Positions 17,761 to 27,286 of a stretch of 64,000 bases of DNA are shown here, piece after piece. Source of the DNA: Mycobacterium sp. EPa45 (lineage in GTDB: Bacteria; Actinomycetota; Actinomycetes; Mycobacteriales; Mycobacteriaceae); assembly GCF_001021385.1 (NCBI RefSeq), contig NZ_CP011773.1, forward strand, positions 1,922,001 to 1,986,000. Direction: 5' to 3'. The position numbers and the translations under genes were made by a program. The notes beneath the pieces were generated by a model, which worked only from the letters and a program-made list of their open reading frames with translations, did not search any database and had not been told where the DNA came from. Position 1 is the first letter of the stretch, and the number at the start of each line of letters is the position of its first letter.

Positions 17761-17928
17761 GATGCAAGTCTACGAATGTGCCCGACACAGCACCGACGCG
17801 ATTTGGGCGAAAGATCCACGCCGCGGCGGCTCCCGTCCGCTGGCGCTCCCGTCCGCCACCACGGACCGAAAAATGCCTATCGGATCGAGGCTGTGAGAAC
17901 TTTCTCTACTGTTATCAAGAACAGGTTC

Positions 17929-18556
17929 TCAGCCCACTTCGGGATCGCCATGAGTGGCGTCCACAAAGCGGTCGATGGCCCTATCGATTCGATCCCGAGC
18001 GACTTCACCCGATATTCGCCCACTGCTGAACGCCGCCAAATTGGCAAGCCACACATCAGCGATCAGCCCCGCTAGTCGCTGGTCTCTGACCGTGGGCTCG
18101 CCGCCGCTCAAAGTCCTTGCCAGCAGACCTTCAATGACGTCGATCGCTTCATCGGTGGCTGCGGCGGCGGTGTGGTCGGCGAGGACGAAGGCGCGCGTCA
18201 CCGCCTCGGTCAAGCGCGGGTCTTGGTTGCCATTCGGTGTGCAGGCAGTCGACGAGCAAGCGAAGGCGTTCGCGCGGTGTCGACGCGGTGACGGTCCAAT
18301 CGCGGCTGTTTCCAAACTCTTGGAACTCGCGGGTCAACGCCGACACCAAGAGGTGGATCTTGGAGGGGAAGTACCGGTACAGCGTGCTGACGCCGATTCC
18401 GACCTGCGCGGCCACCGCGCGAACGTGCACAGCCTCGTAACCGCCGCTAACTGCCAGCATCATCGCGGCATCTACTGCACTGTTACGGCGGTACGTGTCG
18501 ACACCGCCAAGGTCGGCCGCCCTATCGGGGCGATGCTGCCTCAACTTCGAAGCCAT
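17929..18556 (-). pseudogene. KstR-like TetR regulator, frameshifted
   Basis: The N-terminal part (ATG at complement 18556) carries a TetR helix-turn-helix strongly reminiscent of KstR: GGYEAVHVRAVAAQ, VSTLYRYFPSKIHLLVSALTREF. The frame is lost at about 18227-18240, after RLRLLVDCLHTEW; the next frame continues the same protein as NQDPRLTEAVTRAFVLADHTAA and ends at 17929. A one-base indel explains both. KstR represses cholesterol-catabolism genes. The C-terminal half still looks well conserved, so the break is recent or a sequencing error. Confidence 0.72.
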
Positions 18557-18572
18557 GCTGCCAACGCCACGC

Positions 18573-19094
18573 TCAGACGCTGTGATCACCAATTGGTTGG
18601 TGAAGCGCGCCGGCTAGCCGATCAAACAGGTCCTCGAATCCGCTCACGTCGCCGTGCGCAGCGAAATGATCGACACCCACCGTCACGAAGACTGCGCTGG
18701 CGGTGAACCGGGTGATGCCATCGTGACTGACTCCCGTTCCGCTGACGTGAAGAGCACGTCCTTGGCGGCCGGTGATCTGGGCAGTAATCCTGTGCGGTTC
18801 GTGCAACGGGACAGGTCGCAGATACTCCACTGTCAGACTGCGTGTCACCGCGGGCGTGCCGGCCACCCACAACGTGAAGCCCAGTACGTCGTCACAGGCT
18901 GTCGCTACTGCGCCGCCGTGCGCCAGTCCTGGGGCGCCGATATGGCGCTCATCGAACGTCACATCGCTGTAGACCTCGTCACCGTCGCGATAGACAACCA
19001 GCTGCAATCCATGCGAATTCGCGGGCCCGCACCCGGTACACGTCGAGGTATGCGGAGGCAGTAGATATGGCCCCGGATGTGCTGTGTCACCCAT
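18573..19094 (-). CDS. PaaI-type hotdog thioesterase
   Basis: About 173 residues. The hotdog core shows CTGCGPANSHGLQLVVY, the active-site segment HIGAPGLAHGGAVATACDDVLG (HGG with the catalytic Asp on the following helix) and SLTVEYLRPVPL. It hydrolyses an acyl-CoA thioester in the cytoplasm. The ATG at 19094 was chosen because AAGGGG lies 6 bp upstream; an ATG two codons earlier abuts that site. It lies just upstream of the KstR-like remnant in the same direction. A second, unrelated-looking hotdog gene lies at 28979. Confidence 0.82.
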   Translation of the reverse strand: MGDTAHPGPYLLPPHTSTCTGCGPANSHGLQLVVYRDGDEVYSDVTFDERHIGAPGLAHGGAVATACDDVLGFTLWVAGTPAVTRSLTVEYLRPVPLHEPHRITAQITGRQGRALHVSGTGVSHDGITRFTASAVFVTVGVDHFAAHGDVSGFEDLFDRLAGALHQPIGDHSV

Positions 19095-19273
19095 CGTCAT
19101 CCCCTTGTTTCGCACTGATTCGCGATATCGTCGGGCCCGCACCGCAACTGCAACGAGCCTTCGTTTGGCAGCTTCTGGACGCACCAAGACCCTCCCGCGT
19201 AGACACGACGGCCATGCCTACCGACCAGGGTGTTCTCCGTAACCGCGGACAAACCTACGAACAGTTTCGCTAC

Positions 19274-19288
19274 GCTACTCTTGGTACC
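19274..19288. promoter_or_regulatory. motif GCTACTCTTGGTACC ahead of the TetR gene
   Basis: It shares GCTACTnTnGGTAC with 20165-20179 in front of the orphan mce gene. It lies 60 bp before the TetR start and may be its operator or a promoter element. Confidence 0.35.
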
Positions 19289-19348
19289 ATACCTTGACGC
19301 CTGCTGGAAACGCCGCCCGCAGGTCCCATTTTCCGAAGGGACAACGCA

Positions 19349-19996
19349 GTGAGCACTCAACCGGCGGCATACGCAGACGACGATGATGACATCGACCCCC
19401 GCCGGATCAGGTCGCGTAACCGACTGCTCGACGCGGCGGCGGCACTCCTCACCACCGGGGGAATCGAAGCCGTCACGATCGACGCGGTGACCAAAGCCTC
19501 CAAGGTGGCTCGCACCACCCTCTATCGGCATTTCGCAAGCTCATCACAGTTGCTGGCGGCCACATTCGAGCGCCTGCTGCCGCACGTCACTACACCGACA
19601 CCCGACGAGGGGTCGCTGCGGCAGAGGCTGATTGAAATCCTCAGCCGGCAGGCCGCACTCTTTGCCGATGCCCCGATCCAGGTCACCACGCTGGCTTGGG
19701 TCGCCCTTGGGCCCACCGATCCTGCTGCTGACGGCACCGCAGATGAGGACAGCCCGGCTGGCAGCCTGCGTTCTAGGGTCGTCGAGCAATACCGCAAACC
19801 GTTCGACGAAATCCTGTCGAGCGACCAGGCTCGCGAAGAACTTGACGAATTCGACCTCGAATTGGCTGAGTGCCAGCTCGTCGGTCCGCTGGTCTTCGCA
19901 CGCATGACCGGACTCTGCACCATCAGCCGTGACCAGTGCGTCCGCATCGTCGACGACTTTCTGGCCGCACACTCACGCACCCGAACCGAGGCGTGA
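19349..19996 (+). CDS. TetR-family regulator
   Basis: 215 residues from a GTG with GAAGGG 9 bp upstream. A short acidic N-terminus (ADDDDDID) precedes the helix-turn-helix: NRLLDAAAALLTTGGIEAVTIDAVTKASKVARTTLYRHFASSSQLL (about residues 24-68). The ligand-binding region is all-helical, with an acidic insert. It is followed 224 bp downstream by the orphan mce gene. The two upstream regions share a GCTACTnTnGGTAC motif, so it may repress both itself and the mce gene. Confidence 0.85.
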   Translation: MSTQPAAYADDDDDIDPRRIRSRNRLLDAAAALLTTGGIEAVTIDAVTKASKVARTTLYRHFASSSQLLAATFERLLPHVTTPTPDEGSLRQRLIEILSRQAALFADAPIQVTTLAWVALGPTDPAADGTADEDSPAGSLRSRVVEQYRKPFDEILSSDQAREELDEFDLELAECQLVGPLVFARMTGLCTISRDQCVRIVDDFLAAHSRTRTEA

Positions 19997-20146
19997 CGGC
20001 GAATTGGTAGGTGCGCCGGCGGTTCGCCTGCGGCTTGTCGTCGCTGGGACCGGGCGGCTCGCACTGGGCCTGGCTGAAACTTCCTGGTGACCCTGCGTCA
20101 TCGCCATCCGCCAGCCGCGCTGAGAAAACGCTACTAACAGTTTCAA

Positions 20147-20179
20147 AACGCTATGTAGCGTTGTGCTACTATAGGTACA
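20147..20179. promoter_or_regulatory. palindrome and shared motif ahead of the orphan mce gene
   Basis: A perfect dyad AACGCTATGTAGCGTT (20147-20162) is followed at once by GCTACTATAGGTACA (20165-20179), the partner of the motif at 19274. A partial extra copy of the dyad half (AAACGCTACTAAC) lies about 20 bp upstream. The site is 42-74 bp from the mce start and is probably a TetR-type operator. Confidence 0.5.
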
Positions 20180-20220
20180 CTTATGAGGTTCAGTCGACCA
20201 CGATCCAGTGAGCCCGTCAT

Positions 20221-21480
20221 ATGAAAACCCCTGTCCGCGTGAGTCGTTCGTCGAATCGCGCCGCTGTTGGTCGCACGCTGAATCACTGGCGGCACCATCC
20301 ACCGTTACGAACGGCCGGGACCGTGGCGCTGGCCCTGGTCGTAGTAGTGGTATCGACGGTCTACCTGCAATTTCACGGTGAGTTCACTCCGGCCATGCAC
20401 TTGACCCTGGTGTCGGATCGCGCTGGGCTGGTCATGGAGCCCGGGGCAAAAGTGACCTACAACGGCGTCGAAATCGGCCGGGTCGCCGCGGTGCGCGCGA
20501 TCCAGCAAGATGACACCACCAAGGCGAAACTGTCCCTGGACGTCGCTCCAAAGTACATCGAGCTGATCCCGGCCAACGTGACCGCCGAGATCAAGGCCAG
20601 CACGGTATTCGGCAACAAGTATGTAGCCTTCCGTAGCCCGTCGAGACCGGCATCTGCGCGCGTGTCGAGCTCGCAGGTGATCGACGTCTCGCACGTGACG
20701 ACCGAATTCAACACCCTGTTCGAAACCTTGATGTCGATCGCGCAGAAAGTCGATCCCGTCAAACTCAACCTGACTCTTGCGGCCACCGCCGAGGCACTGG
20801 ACGGGCACGGCCTCGACTTCGGCCGATCAATCATCGCGGGCAATGCTGTCCTCGACGACATCAACCCTGAAATGCCGCAGATCCGCGAAGACATCAAACG
20901 CCTTACCGACCTCGCCGACGTCTATGCCCAATCCTCACCCGATTTCTGGAAATTCCTCAACAATGCAGCGACCACGGCAGGCACCGTCAATGAGCAGCGA
21001 GCCGATCTCGATGCGGCGCTGCTGGCTGCCGCGGGCTTCGGCAACGCTGGCGCTGACATCGTGGGGCGGGGAAGTCCCTACCTGGTGCGAGGTCTGGCTG
21101 ACCTGGTGACGACCACCGGCACCTTGAACACCTACAGTCCCGAATTCCTGTGCAGCATAAGAAATTATGCTGCGATCCTGCCGCAGACTGTTGAATCCGC
21201 AGGCGGCAACGGCTACTCGATCGACTTCCGTATCGGGCTCACCGGTGCGCCGAATCCGTACGTCTATCCGGATAACCTGCCCCGTTCCAATGCGCGAGGC
21301 GGCCCGGGCGGCGCCCCTGGATGTTGGCAGACAGTCACCAAGGATTTCTGGCCCGCCCCTTACCTGGTAGCCGACACCGGCGCATCACTGGCTCCCTACA
21401 ACCACCTCGAACTCGGGCAGCCATTGCTTACCGAATATGTGTGGGGACGCCAGGTCGGTGAAAACACCATCAATCCCTAG
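20221..21480 (+). CDS. orphan MCE-family protein (MceA type)
   Basis: 419 residues. A basic N-terminus is followed by one membrane helix (VALALVVVVVSTVYLQF, about residues 36-54), then an MlaD/MCE domain (LVSDRAGLVMEPGAKVTYNGVEIGRVAAV to about residue 130) and the helical Mce4-CUP1-like region. LFETLMSIAQKVDPVKLNLTLAA and NPYVYPDNLPRSNARGGPGG are MceA-like. MCE proteins form the periplasmic shuttle of lipid or sterol importers. It stands alone: no yrbE or other mce genes flank it. It could swap into another Mce complex or be a leftover of a lost operon. Confidence 0.85.
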   Translation: MKTPVRVSRSSNRAAVGRTLNHWRHHPPLRTAGTVALALVVVVVSTVYLQFHGEFTPAMHLTLVSDRAGLVMEPGAKVTYNGVEIGRVAAVRAIQQDDTTKAKLSLDVAPKYIELIPANVTAEIKASTVFGNKYVAFRSPSRPASARVSSSQVIDVSHVTTEFNTLFETLMSIAQKVDPVKLNLTLAATAEALDGHGLDFGRSIIAGNAVLDDINPEMPQIREDIKRLTDLADVYAQSSPDFWKFLNNAATTAGTVNEQRADLDAALLAAAGFGNAGADIVGRGSPYLVRGLADLVTTTGTLNTYSPEFLCSIRNYAAILPQTVESAGGNGYSIDFRIGLTGAPNPYVYPDNLPRSNARGGPGGAPGCWQTVTKDFWPAPYLVADTGASLAPYNHLELGQPLLTEYVWGRQVGENTINP

Positions 21481-21607
21481 GACGAGCAGGCCTGCGGACC
21501 CACCGGTCCACGACTACGTCGAAGCGGCGCTCAGCGGCCTCGATACATAGAATCGTCATATTCCGATGGAACTGGGAGACAGCGACATTGGGGCGGCATG
21601 CAGTCGC

Positions 21608-22930
21608 TCAGGAAGCGCTTCCTCGCCGGACGCGTAAGGGAATCGAAACAGGTCCTCGCAGTGAAGGATTGGTACCCCAGCGCACGGGTCCAGCAAGCTC
21701 CAGGCCGTCGAGTTCGTCCAGCAGATGGTCCACCGCTGTGATCACTTCGAGTCGTGCGAGATGAGCGCCCAGACAAAAGTGAAGTCCATGGCCGAATGCC
21801 AGGTGCCCGGTCGTGTCGCGATGAGGGTCGAACCGATCGGGGTCGCTGAACTTCGCCGGGTCTCGGTTCGCCGAGGCATAGAAGAGCAACGCCTTTGCGC
21901 CCTTAGGGATTACCGTGTCGCCGATCCGATAGGGCGCGGTAGCGGTTCTGGTGACCCACTGCACCGGCGAGCCCCAACGCGCGGTCTCCTCGACCGCCGG
22001 GCGAAGCAGGCTGCGGTCGGCTTTCAACGTCAGGAAGAACTCGCGGTCCTCGGCGAGCCTGACGAGCAGCATGCCCAACAGGTTTGTAGTGGTCTCGTTG
22101 CCGGCGACCAGAAGGATGAGCGCGTAGAAGAAAGCTTCCTGATCGCTGAGCTCGCCGGATTCTTTGGCTGCCTGCAACCAACCCAAGAGATCGTCTGCCG
22201 ACGTGCTGGACCGCCGGCCCATCTCGACGTCTATGAAGCTGCGCATCTGCACGTAGGACTGAAGTAGCGAACCGACGTATCGCATGACCTCGTGCACCGA
22301 CCGCGGTCCGAATAGTCTCGCGAACTTGTTGGATACGGTGCGAAAGGCCGGCCACTGAGGATGGGGAATACCCAAGATTGTGGCAATGACGTTGATGGGC
22401 ATGGGGATCGTCAGCGCCGCGACCATGTCAATGACGTCGCCGTCTCGCAGTGGCCTGATCGCCTCATCGGACAACGCGCGAATATCTGTGGCCAGAGTCT
22501 GTACCGAACGCTTGCTGAACATGGGCGCGGTCAGATGCCGCAGGCGGGTGTGATCGGGTGGGTCTGTGGTGAGTACAGCACTGGTGACAAACGACCGCAG
22601 CATGATGCCGTCCCTCGACGAGAACACCTCATTGTTGCGAACGGCCTTGTGCACGTCCTCGTAGCGCCCCATCATCCAGACGCCGAGCCGCTCGTTGACG
22701 ACCACCGGATGCTCACGAATGCGCAGCAGCTCGGGATAGGGGTCGGCGATGTTCTCGGCGAGCGTCGGATCGAATGTGGTTCGTGGCACCGACTTCGGCG
22801 CCGATGCAGTGCGTGGGCGCCGTAGATCGCGGTAAGCCCCTGTCGCAACCGGACGCCACAGATCAGTGACGGAGCTGCGAGTTGCAGAAAGCACCGCGCG
22901 TGGTGGGGGCCGTAGAAGATCCGTCGACAT
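21608..22930 (-). CDS. cytochrome P450
   Basis: 440 residues. It shows the I-helix oxygen-binding motif AGNETTTN, the K-helix region EETARWGSPVQWVTR and the heme-ligand loop FGHGLHFCLGAHLAR with the Cys near residue 387. It is a soluble bacterial class needing ferredoxin and reductase partners, none of which lie next to it in the element. The N-terminal 40 residues (RPPPRAVLSATR...) are extra relative to short P450s. It is divergent from an AraC regulator, which probably controls it. The substrate is unknown; the neighbours suggest a lipid or steroid. Confidence 0.92.
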   Translation of the reverse strand: MSTDLLRPPPRAVLSATRSSVTDLWRPVATGAYRDLRRPRTASAPKSVPRTTFDPTLAENIADPYPELLRIREHPVVVNERLGVWMMGRYEDVHKAVRNNEVFSSRDGIMLRSFVTSAVLTTDPPDHTRLRHLTAPMFSKRSVQTLATDIRALSDEAIRPLRDGDVIDMVAALTIPMPINVIATILGIPHPQWPAFRTVSNKFARLFGPRSVHEVMRYVGSLLQSYVQMRSFIDVEMGRRSSTSADDLLGWLQAAKESGELSDQEAFFYALILLVAGNETTTNLLGMLLVRLAEDREFFLTLKADRSLLRPAVEETARWGSPVQWVTRTATAPYRIGDTVIPKGAKALLFYASANRDPAKFSDPDRFDPHRDTTGHLAFGHGLHFCLGAHLARLEVITAVDHLLDELDGLELAGPVRWGTNPSLRGPVSIPLRVRRGSAS

Positions 22931-23002
22931 AACATGACGTTAGGCCGGTCGCAATGGCTCGATAATGACAGAATCAGACAGACATTTGATATTTTCAGAC
23001 AC

Positions 23003-24049
23003 ATGCCTAGTCCGATGGCCCCGGTGTGGGACGTGGCGCGCTCCTCGGCGCCGGGTCGACACATCTTGGAGACCGCGGTACACCACGGCCTCAATCCTGA
23101 AATCTGTTTGTCTGGAACAGGACTCACGTCGCAGGGGTTGAGGGACCCGACCAGCGAGATGCATGCGAGTCAGGAACTGACGATGATTCGCAACCTGATC
23201 GGCCGACTCGGCGATCAACCGGGACTGGGTACGGAAACCGGTGCGCGCTACACCTTCGCCGACATGGGCATTCTGGGTTATGCACTGATTTCGAGTCCAA
23301 CCGTTGGGGACGCGATAGACGTCGCCTGCCGGTACGCCGCACTCAGTACCGTCTACCTGAGTCTGGCCGCACCAGAACTCAACAACACCGAAGCGGTCAT
23401 CGGTCTTGATAACGCCCAGGTTCCTCCCGATGTGCGGAGGTTTCTGCTCGAACGCGATTTTGCAATGTTCCTGCAGATCTTGCCGCCGCTCATGCGTGGC
23501 GTTGACGCGCCGATCGCGATGCGACTGGAGGTGGCGGATCTGCAGCTGCCGGCAAGTCTGGTGGAGATCGACAACGTGACGGTCACTGTGGAGAACGCGG
23601 TGCGCAACGCCCTGATTGTCCCCGCTGATCTGGTGAGCCAACCGATGCCCGCGCCAGATCCCCAGACTGCGGCGATCTGTATCCGCCAGTGCGAGGAGTT
23701 ATTGAACCGTCGACGAACCCGTCGTGGCATATCAGCCTGGGTGCGGATGCGGATGATCCAAGATTCGACCCAGATCCCATCCATGGCGACCATCGCGAGG
23801 GAACTCTGCATCACCGATCGCACGTTGCACCGTCACTTGGCGGGAGAGGGAACCAGCTACCGCGCACTCGCAGACGAGGTTCGCGCAGCGCTGGCCGCCG
23901 AGCTGTTGAGTTCGGGACTCACTGTCGAGGAAACTGCACGCCGACTTGGCTATTCGGAGACGGCCGCATTCACTCGAGCCCATATTCGGTGGAATGGGCG
24001 CCCACCCAGTGAGTCCAAGCGCCGTGGGCGGTCAACGGCTCAAACGTGA
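23003..24049 (+). CDS. AraC-family regulator (OruR/ArgR-like ligand domain)
   Basis: 348 residues from the ATG at 23003. This start leaves 72 bp for the promoter shared with the divergent P450; an earlier in-frame start at 22934 would leave almost none. The N-terminal ligand-binding domain (about residues 20-200; GLTSQGLRDPTSEMHASQELTMIRNL, GYALISSPTVGDAIDVACRY) is the arabinose-binding type common in mycobacterial P450 regulators. The C-terminal AraC double helix-turn-helix reads PSMATIARELCITDRTLHRHL and SGLTVEETARRLGYSETAAFTRAHIRWNGRPP. It probably activates the P450 gene. Confidence 0.87.
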   Translation: MPSPMAPVWDVARSSAPGRHILETAVHHGLNPEICLSGTGLTSQGLRDPTSEMHASQELTMIRNLIGRLGDQPGLGTETGARYTFADMGILGYALISSPTVGDAIDVACRYAALSTVYLSLAAPELNNTEAVIGLDNAQVPPDVRRFLLERDFAMFLQILPPLMRGVDAPIAMRLEVADLQLPASLVEIDNVTVTVENAVRNALIVPADLVSQPMPAPDPQTAAICIRQCEELLNRRRTRRGISAWVRMRMIQDSTQIPSMATIARELCITDRTLHRHLAGEGTSYRALADEVRAALAAELLSSGLTVEETARRLGYSETAAFTRAHIRWNGRPPSESKRRGRSTAQT

Positions 24050-24069
24050 TGTGAGGGCAAGCTGCATGC

Positions 24070-27000
24070 TCACGCGCCGACGTCGACTGTCGGGCGGTAT
24101 CGCGACGGTGCCGCAGTCCTTGGTCTAGTGGCGAGACGTTGTGGCCACCAGCTCCGTTCGCGCAGCAAAGTAGCGATGGCGGGTACGGTCAGCGTCCGGA
24201 CCAGGAAAGTATCCAACAGCAGTCCGCAGCCAATGATGAGGCCGGTCTCGATCATGATCGCGACCGAGCCGATCATCAAGCCGAACATGCTCGCGGCGAA
24301 GATCAGGCCGGCGGAGGTGATGACCGAGCCTGTGGTGGCGACCGTCCGTAGAACGCCGATACGCAGATTGCTGCCGCTCTCCTCCCGCAGTCGCGATACC
24401 AGTAACATGTTGTAGTCGGCACCGACTGCCACCAGAATGATGAAGGCTAATAGCGGTACAGGCCAGGCGATTTCATGACCGAGTATCCATTGGAAAACGA
24501 TGACTCCGATGCCGAGTGAGGCGAGGTAGTTCAGCACCACGGTGCCAAGGAGATACAGCGGTGCCACGAGCGCGCGCAGTAGCACCACCAGGATGAGTCC
24601 AACGATGACCAGGGTGGCGATGGCAAGTTGGATGAAGTCGGACGAGAGCAGACGCTGGATATCAGAATTGACCGCGGGGAAGCCGGCGACAGAGATCGTG
24701 GCGTTCGCCAGCGAGGTGTTCGGCCTGGCTCCATCGGCGACTTGGGTCATCTGGCGGGCAAGGTCCATCGCTTCGACGCTGTAGGGATCGTTGCTGGTCT
24801 CCACTGCGAATCGCGCCGTTTTCCCATCGGGTGACAGGAACTGCTTTGCGACGTCGGCGAATTGGCGGTTCGCAAAGGCGTCTGCGGGCAGGTAGAAGCC
24901 GGACGCGGCATCCGAACCCGCGGACGCGCGAGACGAGTTCTGAAGCTGGGTGGCGATTTGGCTCATACCGGATAGCATCTCAATATTGCTGTCCGCCAGC
25001 GTCTTTACCCCATCGGCCAGCGCGCGGGAACCGGAGGCGAGCTGGCTGATGCCGTCTTGTAGCCGGGTGATGTTGGCCGCGAGATCGGCGGGCTTTCCCA
25101 GCGCGCCGAATGCCTTGTTCATGGCATTGACGGCAGTCTGAACGTCGGCGATGGTGCCGGTTACGGTGGCGTTGGTGGCGGGGTCGTAGCGGTCACCCAG
25201 CGCGGCGACCTGGGAGAAGAATCCGTTGTTTCTCAGAGCAACCAGGATCTGGACCTGGTCGCGGATTTGAGCGCATTGGGGAGTTGTGACGCACCAGGGT
25301 GACCCATTGAGCAGGTCGACGAGCGGGTTCAGGGTGTCGATGGCGCCTTGTGTGCGTTCGGCCAGCGGGCGGATGCCTGGGCCGGCTTGTATTGCGTTGT
25401 CGATACTGGGGCTGGTCGCTGAGAGTTGGTGCAGAAGTGGGGCAAACCGTTGGAAGTCCTGGCCGGCGGACTGTGCTTGGGTGAGCACTGGGCCTAATGG
25501 TTTCAGTGCGGTCCGTACAGATGTGTCGAGCTGCGCGAGTCCGTTGGCCAGTTGGTTGGCTCCATCGGTGAGCTTGGCGAGGTCATCGCGGCGGGAATTG
25601 CCATCGGCGACGGCACCGGCCATCTTGTCGCCGATTTGCCTGTTCTGCCACGATAATTGCGCTTGGTCAAGGCGGGTGCCTGCCGGACGGGTGACTCCGG
25701 ATATCTTGACCACGCCGGGGATCTGGGAGATGCGCGATGCCATTTCGTCGAGGTCGGCCAGCCCTTTCCCGGTGCGCATGTCGACGGGGTTTTCGACCAC
25801 TAGGAACTCGGTGATGACGACGTCTTTGCGAAAGTGTCGGTCGAGGAGCTGGTAGCCCTCATTGCTAGCCGTGGTGGGAGGTTGTCCTTTTCGGTCGTCG
25901 TAGCTGATCTTCATCGTGGCAGCTGCACCGGAAAGAGCCAGGAGGATCATCAAGCTAGCAACGAGCAACGGCCGAGGGTGACGCACGACCGCCACAGCGA
26001 CGCTGTTCCAGTACCGGCGGGTGCGGTCGGGCTTGGGTTCACCGATACCGCGTCGGGCCGCCAACGCCAACACTGGCGGCAACAGTGTCACCGTAGCCAG
26101 GAAGCCCACAAGTACGGCAACCGCGCACGCTGGTCCCAATCCGGCGAACACGCTCAGCGTGGCGAAGACCATGGCCAGAAAAGCCAGGGCGACAGTAGCT
26201 GCCGACGCGAAGATCACTCGTCCGATGCTGGCCGTCGCGTGAATGACAGCGAGATCGGCAGGGGTACCGGCGCGCCGCTGTTCGTGGTACCGGCTGATCA
26301 AAAAGACTGTGTAATCGGTTCCTGCGCCGAGAAGGATCGCGGTCATGAATGCCACGGTGAACTGCGAAACCGGCATGCCCAGCTGCCCGAATGCGGACAA
26401 GACACCACGGCCGACGGCCAGACTCAGCCCGATGACTAGCAAGGGCAATAACGCGGTAAACAACGACCGGTAGACCATCAGCAGGATCAACGCGATCAAC
26501 CCGGCCGTTGCGATCGAGATGAACAGCAAATCGTGTTCGGCAGAAGCGATTTGGTCACTGAAGGTTGCCGGGGGACCGGTCACGCGGACGGTGATGTCCG
26601 ACCCGTCGAAGGCGCGTTGGGCGGTGGCGCGGACTGCCTGCACCGATTCCGCTGCAGTGGGATCACCCAGAGTCCCGGCCACCCCCACCGGTAGGAACCA
26701 CGCTTTGCCGTCTGCGCTGACGGCTTGTGCCTTCATCACGGGATCGGCCAGCAAGTCCTGCACCAGCAGCACGTGGGCGTGATCGGCTCGAAGGCGCTCG
26801 ACGAGCCTCGAGTATCGATCCCGCGCCTGCTGCGTCAGCCCAGCGGGGCTTTCCATGGCGACGAACAGCATCGTCTTCGACCCTTGCTCGCCGAACGCAG
26901 CGCTCATGCGGTCAACAGTCTGAAATGACGGCACGTCCCGGGGAATGAGGTCGACCGACTGTCGCCGCACAACGGTTTCGAGCTGTGGGAACAACAGCGC

Positions 27001-27171
27001 TAGCACCACTGCAATGGCGAGCCACCCACCGATCACGAGCGCCTTGTGGTGAACCGTGAAGGCGGCAAGCCTGGCCAGCCGCGCACTGTATTCCGGCGAC
27101 GCTGCGGGGTCGGCAAGACGGACGCGTCGAGAAACGGTCCCGACACCGTGGACATCATCAGCCACCGTCAC
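24070..27171 (-). CDS. MmpL-family RND transporter
   Basis: 1033 residues, full length. Two halves each have a long periplasmic domain and a bundle of helices, about 12 in all. Proton-relay signatures are GAGTDYTVFLISRYHEQRR in helix 4 and VGADYNMLLVSRLREE in helix 10. The second periplasmic domain is long and Gln/Asn-rich, with coiled-coil character (GANQLANGLAQLDTSV). MmpL proteins export lipids or siderophores. No MmpS partner is seen. An 18-bp operator-like site at 27195 lies 24 bp upstream and recurs before the DUF6188 gene. Confidence 0.92.
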   Translation of the reverse strand: MTVADDVHGVGTVSRRVRLADPAASPEYSARLARLAAFTVHHKALVIGGWLAIAVVLALLFPQLETVVRRQSVDLIPRDVPSFQTVDRMSAAFGEQGSKTMLFVAMESPAGLTQQARDRYSRLVERLRADHAHVLLVQDLLADPVMKAQAVSADGKAWFLPVGVAGTLGDPTAAESVQAVRATAQRAFDGSDITVRVTGPPATFSDQIASAEHDLLFISIATAGLIALILLMVYRSLFTALLPLLVIGLSLAVGRGVLSAFGQLGMPVSQFTVAFMTAILLGAGTDYTVFLISRYHEQRRAGTPADLAVIHATASIGRVIFASAATVALAFLAMVFATLSVFAGLGPACAVAVLVGFLATVTLLPPVLALAARRGIGEPKPDRTRRYWNSVAVAVVRHPRPLLVASLMILLALSGAAATMKISYDDRKGQPPTTASNEGYQLLDRHFRKDVVITEFLVVENPVDMRTGKGLADLDEMASRISQIPGVVKISGVTRPAGTRLDQAQLSWQNRQIGDKMAGAVADGNSRRDDLAKLTDGANQLANGLAQLDTSVRTALKPLGPVLTQAQSAGQDFQRFAPLLHQLSATSPSIDNAIQAGPGIRPLAERTQGAIDTLNPLVDLLNGSPWCVTTPQCAQIRDQVQILVALRNNGFFSQVAALGDRYDPATNATVTGTIADVQTAVNAMNKAFGALGKPADLAANITRLQDGISQLASGSRALADGVKTLADSNIEMLSGMSQIATQLQNSSRASAGSDAASGFYLPADAFANRQFADVAKQFLSPDGKTARFAVETSNDPYSVEAMDLARQMTQVADGARPNTSLANATISVAGFPAVNSDIQRLLSSDFIQLAIATLVIVGLILVVLLRALVAPLYLLGTVVLNYLASLGIGVIVFQWILGHEIAWPVPLLAFIILVAVGADYNMLLVSRLREESGSNLRIGVLRTVATTGSVITSAGLIFAASMFGLMIGSVAIMIETGLIIGCGLLLDTFLVRTLTVPAIATLLRERSWWPQRLATRPRTAAPSRYRPTVDVGA

Positions 27172-27190
27172 GCCCCCTCAAGAGTGGAAC

Positions 27191-27212
27191 TATCGGTATA
27201 GCACCGATACTA
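27191..27212. promoter_or_regulatory. probable TetR-type operator of the mmpL gene
   Basis: A perfect dyad TATCGGT-n5-ACCGATA at 27191-27209. Read on the minus strand, 27212-27195 is TAGTATCGGTGCTATACC, 16 of 18 bases identical to the site at 27757. It lies immediately ahead of the mmpL start. Confidence 0.55.
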
Positions 27213-27286
27213 ACGGTTTCCTATTTGCCCGCGCGACCCCCGGGCAAACGGCGGCTATCTCGGCAACCCGGCTCCGAATCATCGAA

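Noticed and set aside
22934..23002. upstream start for the AraC regulator
   Set aside because: It would begin 4 bp from the P450 start and leave no room for divergent promoters, and the extra residues do not match the family.
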